Assembly: GCA_000702085.1 (NCBI GenBank) | Contig: KL370861.1 | Span: forward strand, 374,911-438,910 | Direction: 5' to 3' | DNA length: 64,000 nt | Source: Lachnospiraceae bacterium P6A3 | GTDB taxonomy: Bacteria > Bacillota > Clostridia > Lachnospirales > Lachnospiraceae | Part shown: positions 1 to 8,317 of the stretch, one piece after another | Layout of the letters: each line of letters starts with the position of its first letter | Position numbering within the stretch: the stretch's first letter is position 1 | Notes under the pieces: generated by a model | What the model was told of the DNA's origin: nothing | Database searches by the model: none | What the model saw: the letters and a program-made list of their open reading frames with translations, nothing else | Made by a program: the position numbers and the translations under genes

Positions 1-404
1 GTCAGTCCGAGCCTTATGTTCAGGGACAGACCACTTATTCCGATGAGTCACCCAGACCCGGTAACTGCCGTACTTCATGGCTCTCCGGTGCGGTTGCATG
101 GACTTATTATTCACTTACCCAGTACGTACTCGGTATCAGACCTCAGTATGACGGAATGCTCATCGATCCCTGTATCCCCGATTCCTGGGACGGATACGAA
201 GTCGACAGAGTATTCAGAGGAAAGAATCTTCACATCGAGGTTAAGAATCCCGAGCATGTATGCAAAGGTATCTCTTACATCGTTGTAAACGGAGAAAAGC
301 TTGACTCGGCGGTTATTCCCGTATCCAAGCTTAAGGACGGAGACAACAAGATCGAAGCTGTTATGGGCAAAGATGCTCAGAAGGTAGAATTTGAAAGACT
401 TTAA
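1..404 (+). CDS. Cellobiose/cellodextrin phosphorylase family GH94, C-terminal end (5' partial)
   Basis: The reading frame is open from base 3 to a TAA at 402-404, giving the last 133 or so residues of a protein that begins outside the window. It contains RTSWLSGAVAW (around nt 90-125), then GIRPQYDGMLIDPCIP and SWDGYEV, an order characteristic of the end of the catalytic domain and C-terminal beta domain of GH94 phosphorylases. These cytoplasmic enzymes cleave beta-glucobiose or cello-oligosaccharides with phosphate, giving glucose 1-phosphate. The exact substrate cannot be told from this fragment; cellobiose is the commonest. It is followed by a terminator and by fucosidase, xylosidase and GH43 genes, which fits a role in finishing plant-glucan oligosaccharides inside the cell. 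Confidence 0.85.
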   Translation, partial: QSEPYVQGQTTYSDESPRPGNCRTSWLSGAVAWTYYSLTQYVLGIRPQYDGMLIDPCIPDSWDGYEVDRVFRGKNLHIEVKNPEHVCKGISYIVVNGEKLDSAVIPVSKLKDGDNKIEAVMGKDAQKVEFERL

Positions 405-423
405 TTCTTACTAAATTTATTAA

Positions 424-472
424 GATCCCGTGGGAGGATGCGCACCCCGCATCCTTCCGTGGGAATTTTTTT
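424..472 (+). terminator. Intrinsic terminator after the GH94 gene
   Basis: A hairpin of roughly 16 bp (CCCGTGGGAGGATGCG against CGCATCCTTCCGTGGG, with a few wobbles or mismatches) with a CACC-type loop is followed by TTTTTTT at 466-472. The next gene's ribosome binding site, AGAGG, begins at 473, so there is no space for a promoter between this terminator and the GH29 start. Confidence 0.8.
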
Positions 473-487
473 AGAGGTTGTTTTACA

Positions 488-3412
488 ATGAGAAATCTTA
501 TCAGAAGAGCGGGAGCCGGATTGCTGGCTGTACTTACGGCTTTTGCGTTGATGCCGGCAGCAGGCGTAAAGGCTGCCGAACAATATGAAGAAGAACTTTC
601 CGTCTTTATTTCTTTTACCGGATCCGGTGCGGAAGCGGGAGACAGAGGACTGGTGTATGCGGGCCCCGGCAGAGAATCTTCCACGGGCATTACTGCGGTA
701 ACCGCAAGTGCGGCGGTCGGTGATACCGTTACTGTTTCTCTTACCTTTCCCGAAGAAGTAACAGGCGTTTATGATATCGCACCTGTAATAGTATCTCAGT
801 ATGACAATATCGCCATTGAAAATGTCACCGCCGATGTTGCTCTTAAGGTTAACGGAGAAGACGTTGAGATAAACCTTGAGGAAAGCGAAGATATCCCGAT
901 TTCATGGGAATCTTTTAAGGACGATTATAAGACCGCATGGCGCCTTTACGGAGGCATTGAAGAAGGCGGGCTTAAATATGTGGATGCGAATGTATTTAAA
1001 GGTGCAACAAGCATTGAATATACCATCACGATAAAATCCGCGGATGAAACCGGACCTGCATGCGAAGGCGAAGCGAGAGTATTTATCGCTTTCGACGGAG
1101 ATCTGGCTGAAAGCGGGGATCACGGTCTTAAATACTACGGCGAAGGAAATGAGGAAAATGCCGGAGATATCGAAGCGGTGGAAGCGCTTGCTAAGGTAGG
1201 AGATACCGTAACCGTTTCTCTCACCCTTCCTTCCGCATTAAGACATGCATATTTTGTTTCACCCGTCATAGTTCCTGAGGAAGGAACCGAGTACAGCAAG
1301 GCTGATGTAACCGTAGCACTTAATATTGACGGCTCCGTTATAGCTCTTGATGAAACGCTTACGGCCGGAGCGTGGGATGAAGCGCTCCCAGGCATCGAAA
1401 GTGCATGGAGACTTTACGGCGGTGCCGATGATGCGGGGTCGGGTACCGTAGAAGCTGATCTTTTTGCGGGTGTTACCAAGATTGAATACCGGATAACCAT
1501 CAATTCTCTCTATGAAGTTCCCAAAGAGCCCGAACCCGAACCCGAACCTGAGGTCGTTCCCGAAGAGCCTGCTCCCGAAGAAATCGCACCTGCTCCGGTT
1601 GAACCTGTCTCACCTGAAGTGCCTGCTGTTGAAGATGATTCTCAAAAAGGACTTGTCATGGGTATAGTTATCGCAATTATTGCCGTCATAATGATCATTG
1701 CGGGAGCACTTCTTTCCAGAAAGAAAGATCCCGATGAAAGCAAGGACAATAAGAAAAATAAAAACGATGATGATCTGGATATCATCGATCTTTCGGACAG
1801 CGCGGATGAACTTGAAGAAGCCGAAGATGAAGCGGAAGAGATATCCGAAAGTAAGGCAGCTGCCGCGGTAAGCGGAGCGGAAGAGATTGAAGCAGGCGCA
1901 GAAAATCTTTCCGGTGATCTGTACTCGGATCTTCCCGATCTTGATAAAGAGATGAAGAGGATAGATTCGGTCATAGCAAAAGGACCTTACACCGATGACT
2001 GGTCATCACTTTCGAAGAACGGAATTCCCAAGTGGTTTGCGGATTCCAAGTTCGGAATATTTATTCACTGGGGTGCGTTTACTTCCGAGGAATACAAGAA
2101 TGAATGGTATCCCCGCAATATGTATACGGTGGGCAGTGATGAGAATAAGCATCATGTCGAAAAGTACGGACCTTTATCCGAAACAGGATACATCGATTAC
2201 ATAGACCGTTTCAAGGGTGAGAAATTCGATCCGGACAGCTGGATGGATGTTTTCAAAAAATCCGGTGCCAGGTATGTGATCCCCGTGGGAGAGCATCATG
2301 ACGGATTCCAGATGTATAAGAGTAAAGCATCACACTGGAATGCATTCGAAAAGGGACCCTGCAAGGATACATGTGCGATGCTGCAGGAATCTGCGGATAA
2401 GTACGGTGTTAAATTCGGTATTTCATCCCATCGTTTCGAGCACTGGTGGTTCCTCGGAAACGGCAGAAGAAGCGAGACGGATATCAAGGGCGAATACAGA
2501 CGCGGAGACCTCTACTGGCCTTCGGTCATGGATCCTGAAGATATTCAGGACTTTGATGTAAAGCCTGCACCTTCCGAAGAGTTTATGCAGGACTGGCTTT
2601 TCAGAGTCTGTGAGATGGTAGATAAGTTCCTTCCCGAGGTCATTTATTTTGACTGGTGGATAGGACAGAGCGCATTAAAGCCTTATCTCAAAAAGGCTGC
2701 CGCATATTACTACGACGTAATGGAATCAAAAGGACTCAAAGGTATCATGGTTGCAAAGAGCGATGCCTTCGGTCCAGGCGCCTGCGTAAGAGATATTGAA
2801 AGAGGCGGACTTTCCGGAGCTGCCGCATATACATGGCAGTCGGATACTCCCATTTGCAGACAGTCATGGGGATATGTGAAGGATGCGGATTATAAGGGAG
2901 CTTCAGAGGTTGTAAGAGAACTTGTGGATATCGTATCCAAGAACGGAAATCTGCTTCTTAATGTGGGCCCTAAAGCAGACGGAACGCTTTGTGATGAAGA
3001 AAAAGAAGTTCTTCTCGGAATCGGAAAGTGGCTGGATGTTAACGGCGAGATGATCTACGGAAGCAGGCCTTACAAGATCTACGGTGAAGGAAGCGTTAAC
3101 CGTGAAGAGGGCGGATTCAAGGATGCGGAAGTTCTCGATTACACATCCGGAGATTTCAGATTCACAGAAAAAGACGGAAATATCTATGCTGCGGCTATGA
3201 AGCCTTCATCCGATGGTCATTACCTCATTAAGAGCATGGCTAAGAAAGGTGAGGACGGAAGCTCATCATACAAGGGTATACTTTCGGATGTTGTTCTGCT
3301 TGCCGGTGGCAAGACGGTTAAGTGGAATCATCTCGATAACGGTCTTGAGATTGAGACTGACTATATACCCGGTGATGACATGCCTGTAGTCTTTAAGATC
3401 GTGTTGAAATAA
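488..3412 (+). CDS. Membrane-anchored alpha-L-fucosidase (GH29) with duplicated N-terminal domain
   Basis: 974 aa. A Sec signal peptide (about residues 1-30, ending VKAAE) is followed by two copies of a beta-rich domain of about 155 residues, each ending in the motif AWRLYGG (W151 and W307), a Pro/Glu-rich linker (about 345-385), a transmembrane helix (about 388-410) followed by RKKD, an acidic spacer, and a GH29 catalytic domain from about residue 504 to the end. FGIFIHWG is the usual GH29 opening and YFDWWIG (Asp722) is the expected nucleophile region. GH29 enzymes remove terminal L-fucose by a retaining mechanism. The charge pattern predicts the duplicated domains outside and the fucosidase inside, which is unusual. 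The two repeats match no domain I can name. AGAGG at 473-477 supports the ATG. Fucosidase identity is firm; linkage preference is unknown. Confidence 0.85.
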   Translation: MRNLIRRAGAGLLAVLTAFALMPAAGVKAAEQYEEELSVFISFTGSGAEAGDRGLVYAGPGRESSTGITAVTASAAVGDTVTVSLTFPEEVTGVYDIAPVIVSQYDNIAIENVTADVALKVNGEDVEINLEESEDIPISWESFKDDYKTAWRLYGGIEEGGLKYVDANVFKGATSIEYTITIKSADETGPACEGEARVFIAFDGDLAESGDHGLKYYGEGNEENAGDIEAVEALAKVGDTVTVSLTLPSALRHAYFVSPVIVPEEGTEYSKADVTVALNIDGSVIALDETLTAGAWDEALPGIESAWRLYGGADDAGSGTVEADLFAGVTKIEYRITINSLYEVPKEPEPEPEPEVVPEEPAPEEIAPAPVEPVSPEVPAVEDDSQKGLVMGIVIAIIAVIMIIAGALLSRKKDPDESKDNKKNKNDDDLDIIDLSDSADELEEAEDEAEEISESKAAAAVSGAEEIEAGAENLSGDLYSDLPDLDKEMKRIDSVIAKGPYTDDWSSLSKNGIPKWFADSKFGIFIHWGAFTSEEYKNEWYPRNMYTVGSDENKHHVEKYGPLSETGYIDYIDRFKGEKFDPDSWMDVFKKSGARYVIPVGEHHDGFQMYKSKASHWNAFEKGPCKDTCAMLQESADKYGVKFGISSHRFEHWWFLGNGRRSETDIKGEYRRGDLYWPSVMDPEDIQDFDVKPAPSEEFMQDWLFRVCEMVDKFLPEVIYFDWWIGQSALKPYLKKAAAYYYDVMESKGLKGIMVAKSDAFGPGACVRDIERGGLSGAAAYTWQSDTPICRQSWGYVKDADYKGASEVVRELVDIVSKNGNLLLNVGPKADGTLCDEEKEVLLGIGKWLDVNGEMIYGSRPYKIYGEGSVNREEGGFKDAEVLDYTSGDFRFTEKDGNIYAAAMKPSSDGHYLIKSMAKKGEDGSSSYKGILSDVVLLAGGKTVKWNHLDNGLEIETDYIPGDDMPVVFKIVLK

Positions 3413-3432
3413 TAAAACAATAGGAGGGTACA

Positions 3433-5427
3433 ATGTTTTATCAAGACGGAAATGCACTTATTTTTAAGAAGCGCGGGGAAATCGTAAGGATTGAGGGTTG
3501 GGGTAAGAATGCACTCCGTATCAGAGCTACAAGAAATAATGAGTTTACGGGTAATCTCTGGGCACTTTGTCCCAAGGATGAGCTGTCTGCGGATAAGACC
3601 GGAGCGGAGATTAAGATCGGCGAAGACAGATCTTATATCAAAAACGGTTCGACCTCGGCTTCAGTAAGCTCCGAAGGAATCATCACTTATTACAAGAACG
3701 ATGAGTTTTTGATGAGAGAGTACTACAGCAACTACGGCGGAACCGAGAACAATGCCGTAAGCTGCTTTAAGAGAGTGGGAAGAGAGTATAAGCCCCACTT
3801 AAACGGCGATTTCAAACTCACACTCCGCTTCGAGCCCATTAACGGTGAGAAGATATACGGAATGGGTGTTTATCAGAATCCTTTTATCGAGCTCAAAGGA
3901 ACCACCCTGGAGCTTGCACAGCGTAACGCACAGACCTCCATTCCTTTTGAAATTTCCAATAAGGGATACGGACTTCTCTGGAACAATCCTGCGGTAGGTA
4001 ACGTAACCTTCGGTAAAAATATGACGGAGTGGGTAGCGGATGCATCCAAGGAATTCGACCTTTGGATCACCACGGACGATTCACCCAAAGCAATCATCGA
4101 AAACTATACCGAAGTAGTGGGACGTGCACCCGAAATGCCCGAAGACCTGCTCGGACTTTGGCAGTGCAAGCTCAGATACAGAACTCAGGACGAGGTTCTT
4201 ACCATTGCAAGAAAGTACCGTGAACTCGGGATCAAGATCGATGTCATCGTAATCGACTTCTTCCACTGGACTCTTCAGGGCGACTGGAAATTCGACAAAG
4301 AATACTGGCCCGATCCCAAGGCGATGGTCGATGAACTTCATTCATACGGTATCAAGGTCATGGTTTCAGTCTGGCCTTCCGTTGATAAGAAGAGCGAGAA
4401 CTTCGGTGAGATGTGGGACAGAGGCCTTCTCATGAGAACGGAGAAGGGAACGAACGGAACCTACGATTATCAGGGCGACTGCGTTGTCTTCGATGCCACC
4501 AATCCCGAAGCAAGACAGTATGTCTGGGAGAAGTGCAAGAAGAATTATTATGATTACGGCATTGATATGTTCTGGCTCGATAATGCAGAGCCCGATCTTG
4601 CCGCTTATGATTTTGACAATTACAGATATTACCTCGGACCCGGTGCTGAGGTCAGCTGCATCTATCCCAAGTGCTATGCGCAGGGCTTCTATGAAGGAGA
4701 AAAGCAGCTCGATGAGAAGAAGCAGGTTGTAAACCTCCTTCGCTGCGGCTGGGCCGGATCACCCAAGTACGGAACTCTTATGTGGAGCGGAGATGTTTAC
4801 TCATCCTTCGAAGCACTTCAGAATTCCGTAAGAGGCGGACTCGATATCGGACTTGCGGGAATTCCCTGGTGGACCACCGATATCGGAGGATTCATGGAAA
4901 GTGATGTCTTCACCGATTACTTTAAGGAACTTCTTGTAAGATGGTATGAGTGGGCCGTATTTACTCCCATCTTAAGACTCCACGGTGACAGAGGACCTTT
5001 CACAATCCCGGCTCTCGATAACAGGGACTGGGGCGGCGGATATCTCCATACCGGCCAGGATAATGAGATCTGGAGCTACGGAGAAGAGGCTCAGAAGATC
5101 ATGACAGATAACCTTAAGCTCAGGTGGAGCCTTAAGGACTATATCAAGTCACTTTACGATGAAGCATCCGCAAACGGATCACCTCTTATGAGAACAATGT
5201 TCTATGAGTTCCCTGAGGATGAAAAGTGCTGGGATCTGGATGATCAGTACATGTTCGGAAGCGATTACCTCGTTGCTCCCGTAATGTATGAGGGAATGAG
5301 GGAAAGACAGGTTTATCTCCCTGCAGGAAAGTGGGAAGATATCCGTGACGGCAAAGTTTATGACGGAGCTCAGACCATCACCGCAGCAGCTCCCATCGAA
5401 TCAATCCCTGTATTTAAGAGAAAATAA
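3433..5427 (+). CDS. GH31 family glycosidase, probable alpha-xylosidase
   Basis: 664 aa with no signal peptide, so cytoplasmic. An N-terminal beta-sandwich is followed by the GH31 (beta/alpha)8 barrel. The nucleophile motif is FWLDNAEPD with Asp383, and WSGDVYSSFE carries the likely acid/base Asp454. The WLDxAEP form resembles the WMDATEP type of xyloglucan-active alpha-xylosidases more than the starch-type alpha-glucosidases, so alpha-xylosidase is preferred, but alpha-glucosidase remains possible. It starts 20 nt after the fucosidase stop with a strong AGGAGG, so the two are probably co-transcribed. Together with GH94 and GH43 enzymes this fits stepwise trimming of imported xyloglucan oligosaccharides (fucose, then xylose, then the glucan core). 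Confidence 0.85.
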   Translation: MFYQDGNALIFKKRGEIVRIEGWGKNALRIRATRNNEFTGNLWALCPKDELSADKTGAEIKIGEDRSYIKNGSTSASVSSEGIITYYKNDEFLMREYYSNYGGTENNAVSCFKRVGREYKPHLNGDFKLTLRFEPINGEKIYGMGVYQNPFIELKGTTLELAQRNAQTSIPFEISNKGYGLLWNNPAVGNVTFGKNMTEWVADASKEFDLWITTDDSPKAIIENYTEVVGRAPEMPEDLLGLWQCKLRYRTQDEVLTIARKYRELGIKIDVIVIDFFHWTLQGDWKFDKEYWPDPKAMVDELHSYGIKVMVSVWPSVDKKSENFGEMWDRGLLMRTEKGTNGTYDYQGDCVVFDATNPEARQYVWEKCKKNYYDYGIDMFWLDNAEPDLAAYDFDNYRYYLGPGAEVSCIYPKCYAQGFYEGEKQLDEKKQVVNLLRCGWAGSPKYGTLMWSGDVYSSFEALQNSVRGGLDIGLAGIPWWTTDIGGFMESDVFTDYFKELLVRWYEWAVFTPILRLHGDRGPFTIPALDNRDWGGGYLHTGQDNEIWSYGEEAQKIMTDNLKLRWSLKDYIKSLYDEASANGSPLMRTMFYEFPEDEKCWDLDDQYMFGSDYLVAPVMYEGMRERQVYLPAGKWEDIRDGKVYDGAQTITAAAPIESIPVFKRK

Positions 5428-5431
5428 TACG

Positions 5432-5471
5432 AAAGACCGCTTCGTTTTTGACTGCGAAGCGGTCTTTTTTT
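5432..5471 (+). terminator. Intrinsic terminator after GH31
   Basis: The stem AAGACCGCTTCG/CGAAGCGGTCTT with a loop of about 10 nt is followed by a run of T residues ending at 5471. Confidence 0.85.
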
Positions 5472-5473
5472 AC

Positions 5474-5503
5474 TTTACAGAAAGCCCTCCCGAATGGTAT
5501 TTT
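5474..5503 (+). promoter_or_regulatory. Possible sigma70-type promoter for the FliD-like gene
   Basis: TTTACA (5474-5479) and TATTTT (5498-5503) are separated by 18 nt. The site lies just after the GH31 terminator and about 65 nt before the next start. Matches are moderate (5/6 and 4/6). Confidence 0.4.
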
Positions 5504-5568
5504 TAAGTTGAAGGAGCATATGTTGCGGTCTAACCGCTTTTATAGGCATGGATGCCGGAGGTGAAGCT

Positions 5569-6282
5569 ATGAGTATAAATATTCAGGCTAAAACTGATTA
5601 CAGTTCTCTTTTGTCGGGATTATCATCCAAGAATGATTCTTTCAATTCCATGAGCTGGCTTAAGGACTACGGTCTTGTTAAGAGCGGAGCATACGGTAAG
5701 CTCATGAAGGCCTACTATGCGGAAGATAAGACTTCCGAGAGTGCTTCAAAGATTGTTTCCAAAGATGTTAACAAAGCTACCGGCAAGAATACATCATCCG
5801 AAAGCTACGGAAAGGTAGCCGAGGCTGCGGGTTCCGTTAAAGCTTCCGTAGAAAAGATACAGAAAGCAACCGAGGAAGATACGGATCTTCTGGTTTCTGC
5901 GGTTAAGAGCTTTGTAAAAAGCTACAACTCGATGATAGAAGCCGCTGCGGATAAAGAAGTGGTAAACGATTCCTCCATATCCAGCAGGATCACGGTTTTG
6001 AGTTCCCTTTCAAACGGATACACCGAGAAGATGGATTCCATGGGCCTTACGGCCAAAAAAGACGGAAAGCTGGAACTGGATGAAGAGAAGCTTAAGGAAG
6101 CGAAAGCATCCGATATCAAGGACCTGTTTGCCGAGAGATCTTCGTACGGATACAGCGTAAGCGTATCTGCCGGAATGGTTCAGAATAATGCTTCTTACGC
6201 GGCTACCAGAAATTCGCTTTATACGGATGCGGGAACCGCAGCATACGGAGCAGGCGGCTATTTCTTTGATACCGCAACCTGA
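5569..6282 (+). CDS. Small FliD C-terminus-like protein
   Basis: 237 aa from the ATG at 5569, chosen over the in-frame ATG at 5548 because GGAGGTG (5557-5563) sits 5 nt before it. It is soluble, Ser/Ala/Lys-rich, with no signal peptide. The second half resembles the C-terminal part of the flagellar filament cap FliD: a helical stretch (SAVKSFVKSYNSMIEAA), then MGLTAKKDGKLELDEEKLKEA, an element typical of FliD proteins, and a tail with SAGMVQNNASY. It is far shorter than FliD (usually over 450 aa) and lacks the D2/D3-type head. No other flagellar gene is nearby and it has its own terminator. Function is unknown; a flagellum-associated or exported helical protein is possible. Confidence 0.7.
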   Translation: MSINIQAKTDYSSLLSGLSSKNDSFNSMSWLKDYGLVKSGAYGKLMKAYYAEDKTSESASKIVSKDVNKATGKNTSSESYGKVAEAAGSVKASVEKIQKATEEDTDLLVSAVKSFVKSYNSMIEAAADKEVVNDSSISSRITVLSSLSNGYTEKMDSMGLTAKKDGKLELDEEKLKEAKASDIKDLFAERSSYGYSVSVSAGMVQNNASYAATRNSLYTDAGTAAYGAGGYFFDTAT

Positions 6283-6296
6283 TGATTAAATAGTGC

Positions 6297-6336
6297 GGAC
6301 TTTCACCCAAATAAATGGGTGAAAGTCCTTTTTTAT
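6297..6336 (+). terminator. Intrinsic terminator after the FliD-like gene
   Basis: A perfect 13-bp stem, GGACTTTCACCCA/TGGGTGAAAGTCC, with an AATAAA loop, is followed by TTTTTTA. Confidence 0.9.
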
Positions 6337-6424
6337 TGCACCGAAAAAGCGGCCGTGGGATAATAAACAGGTATTGTGACGGGTGCGTTGCGGGTACAAA
6401 TTCAGCATCCGGGGAAGGATAATT

Positions 6425-7852
6425 ATGGACAATAATTTATTAAAAAGCTTTAAGCCTGCCGGTGATCATAATCCGATAATGACTCAGCGTTTCGGTGCGG
6501 ATCCTTTTGCAATGATCTATAAGGACAGGGTTTACATGTATATGACATGTGACATCCTGACCTATGACGAAGCAGGAAAGCTCACGGAAAATACTTATCA
6601 GAAAATAGACACCATCAGTGTCGCATCATCCGCAGATCTTGTTAACTGGACGGATCACGGCGTGGTATATGCGGCAGGTAAAAACGGTATCGCCACATGG
6701 GGAGGCAATTCATGGGCTCCCGCTGCATGCTGGAAGACCATAGGTGGCAAGGACAAGTTCTTCCTTTATTTTGCAAACAGCGGTAACGGAATCGCAGTTC
6801 TTACCTCGGACAGCCCCACCGGTCCTTTTGTAGATCCCATAGGCGGTCCCCTCGTATCAAGAGATACTCCCAACTGTGCTTCCGTAACCTGGCTCTTTGA
6901 TCCCGCGGTTATCGTTGATGATGACGGAACCGGCTGGCTCTATATCGGAGGAGGAGTACCTTCGGATGACAAGGCTTCAAATCCCGGAACCGCAAGAGTT
7001 GTAAGACTCACCGATGACATGATTCATCTGGCAGAAGACCCCAAGCCCATCGAGAATGTTGCATATCTCTTTGAGGATTCGGGCATCAACAAGATAAACG
7101 GAAAATATTATTATTCATATTGCTCCAACTTCAACGTGACTCCCGAAGCAACCGAAAAGCTGGGATTTGAATCGGGCGAGATCCTTACCATGGTATCCGA
7201 TAAACCGGATGGTCCATTTGCTCCCTACTCGGCTGTTCTTAAGAATCCCGGATTCTTCTTCGGAAGAGGCGGAAACAACCACCACTGCATGTTCGAGTTT
7301 AAGGGCAAGTATTACATCGCATATCACAGCCGTATCCTTGAAGAGTATATGGATCTTGATGGAGGTTTCAGAAGCACCAATGTTGACGAGATCAATTTGG
7401 ATGCTGACGGAGCTCCCGCTAAATCAACAGGAACCAGAAAGGGTGTAGCACAGGCAGGAAACTTTAACCCTTACGAATGCGTTCCCGCAGCAACATTTGC
7501 ATCCATGGCAGGTCTTAAGACCGTTCCTTATCTCAAGGGCACCGACGATATGAAGCTCTTTGCAGGTGAGATGCTTGTAAATGCAGGAGAAAAGGGCAGC
7601 TGGATGCTGGTTGAAGGCGCTGATTTCGGAACTCAGGGTGCATCCTCCGTAAGCATCACTTCAAGGTCCAAAGCCGGAATAGGAATCTGCATCTATGCAG
7701 GAGACAGTAAGGCAGCTGAGTTTAAGACCGGTGCATCGGACGGTTTTGCGGAGGAGACTTTTGATCTTTCATCCAAGCTTACCGGAAAGACGGATATCAG
7801 ATTCGTATTTGACGGATCAGAAGGCGATATCAGATGCTGGAAGTTTAACTAA
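6425..7852 (+). CDS. GH43 family beta-xylosidase/alpha-L-arabinofuranosidase with C-terminal CBM6-like domain
   Basis: 475 aa. The ATG at 6425 is preferred over 6383 because GGGGAAGGA lies 5 nt upstream and the family begins near this point. The opening NPIMTQRFGADPFAM contains the general-base Asp region of GH43 (ADPFA); WLFDPAVIVDDDG carries the second (pKa-modulating) Asp; SGEILTM is near the expected Glu acid. This is a five-bladed beta-propeller. Residues from about 370 on form a beta-sandwich resembling CBM6. No signal peptide, so cytoplasmic. Closest in style to GH43 arabinofuranosidases/xylosidases acting on arabinoxylan oligosaccharides; exact specificity cannot be read from sequence. 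Confidence 0.85.
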   Translation: MDNNLLKSFKPAGDHNPIMTQRFGADPFAMIYKDRVYMYMTCDILTYDEAGKLTENTYQKIDTISVASSADLVNWTDHGVVYAAGKNGIATWGGNSWAPAACWKTIGGKDKFFLYFANSGNGIAVLTSDSPTGPFVDPIGGPLVSRDTPNCASVTWLFDPAVIVDDDGTGWLYIGGGVPSDDKASNPGTARVVRLTDDMIHLAEDPKPIENVAYLFEDSGINKINGKYYYSYCSNFNVTPEATEKLGFESGEILTMVSDKPDGPFAPYSAVLKNPGFFFGRGGNNHHCMFEFKGKYYIAYHSRILEEYMDLDGGFRSTNVDEINLDADGAPAKSTGTRKGVAQAGNFNPYECVPAATFASMAGLKTVPYLKGTDDMKLFAGEMLVNAGEKGSWMLVEGADFGTQGASSVSITSRSKAGIGICIYAGDSKAAEFKTGASDGFAEETFDLSSKLTGKTDIRFVFDGSEGDIRCWKFN

Positions 7853-7860
7853 GTGATTGG

Positions 7861-7892
7861 GCGCCCGATCTGGCGGGTCGGGCGCATTTTTC
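7861..7892 (+). terminator. Intrinsic terminator after GH43
   Basis: GCGCCCGA pairs with TCGGGCGC around a short loop, followed by ATTTTTCT. Confidence 0.85.
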
Positions 7893-7914
7893 TACCCTTA
7901 AAGCCTTTGAATTA

Positions 7915-7943
7915 TTGACATTGGGGGCACTTTGTTTTAAAAT
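7915..7943 (+). promoter_or_regulatory. Sigma70-type promoter for tRNA-Leu
   Basis: A consensus TTGACA (7915-7920), a 17-nt spacer and TAAAAT (7938-7943); the predicted start lies a few bases upstream of the tRNA at 7957. Confidence 0.85.
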
Positions 7944-7956
7944 TTGTTCGTTGTCT

Positions 7957-8040
7957 GCAGAAGTGGCGGAATTGGTAGACGCGCACGGTTCAGGTCCGTG
8001 TGGGAGCAATCTCTTGAGGGTTCAAGTCCCTTCTTCTGCA
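7957..8040 (+). tRNA. tRNA-Leu (anticodon CAG)
   Basis: 84 nt. The acceptor stem GCAGAAG (7957-7963) pairs with CTTCTGC (8033-8039) and the discriminator is A. The anticodon stem CACGG/CCGTG encloses TTCAGGT, giving anticodon CAG at 7991-7993 (reads CUG). A long variable arm and a T arm containing GGGTTCAAGTCCC are typical of class II tRNA-Leu. No CCA is encoded, so the tail is added enzymatically. Confidence 0.95.
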
Positions 8041-8089
8041 TAATAGAGCAGGGTCTCGTGAGTTTTACTCACGGGACCCTGTTCTATTA
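8041..8089 (+). terminator. Long hairpin directly after tRNA-Leu
   Basis: A near-perfect 23-bp stem (TAATAGAGCAGGGTC arm, wobble pairs at two positions) with a TTT loop starts at the base after the tRNA. There is no following T-run, so it may serve as a terminator or as a 3' processing and stability structure for the tRNA precursor. Confidence 0.5.
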
Positions 8090-8090
8090 T

Positions 8091-8206
8091 GCAGAAGCGA
8101 GATTGAACCCTGAGGGTTCAATCTCGGGGCACTGGGGAGTGCCCCTCGGTCCGCGCAATACTGGCGTCCACCGGACGCCATGCGCCCCTTCTTCTGCACG
8201 CAGAAG
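8091..8206 (+). repeat. Structured REP-like element mimicking parts of the tRNA-Leu
   Basis: GCAGAAG (8091-8097) and CTTCTGC (8191-8197) form an outer stem identical to the tRNA-Leu acceptor stem. Inside are three perfect hairpins: 13 bp with a TGA loop (8098-8126), GGGCACT/AGTGCCC with a GGGG loop (8127-8144), and GGCGTCC/GGACGCC with an ACC loop (8163-8179). It also shares TGAGGGTTCAA and CCCTTCTTCTGCA with the tRNA, in the same order. A third GCAGAAG follows at 8200-8206. This may be a tRNA-targeting or tRNA-derived repeat; function unknown. The rest of the gap, to 8317, holds only an AT-rich stretch and the next gene's leader. Confidence 0.6.
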
Positions 8207-8317
8207 TGCTCCTCCAAATCGGTGATAAAAATATGATAAAATAAAAAAAGAATTGTGACCCTGGGTGGTTTTTTGTCGTCTGTATAGGTAAGAGCCCCAA
8301 AAAAGGAGGACAATATT

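Noticed and set aside
8253-8288. Promoter TTGTGA...TATAGG before the lipobox peptide
   Set aside because: The spacing is 24 nt, too long; no better promoter could be defined for this gene.
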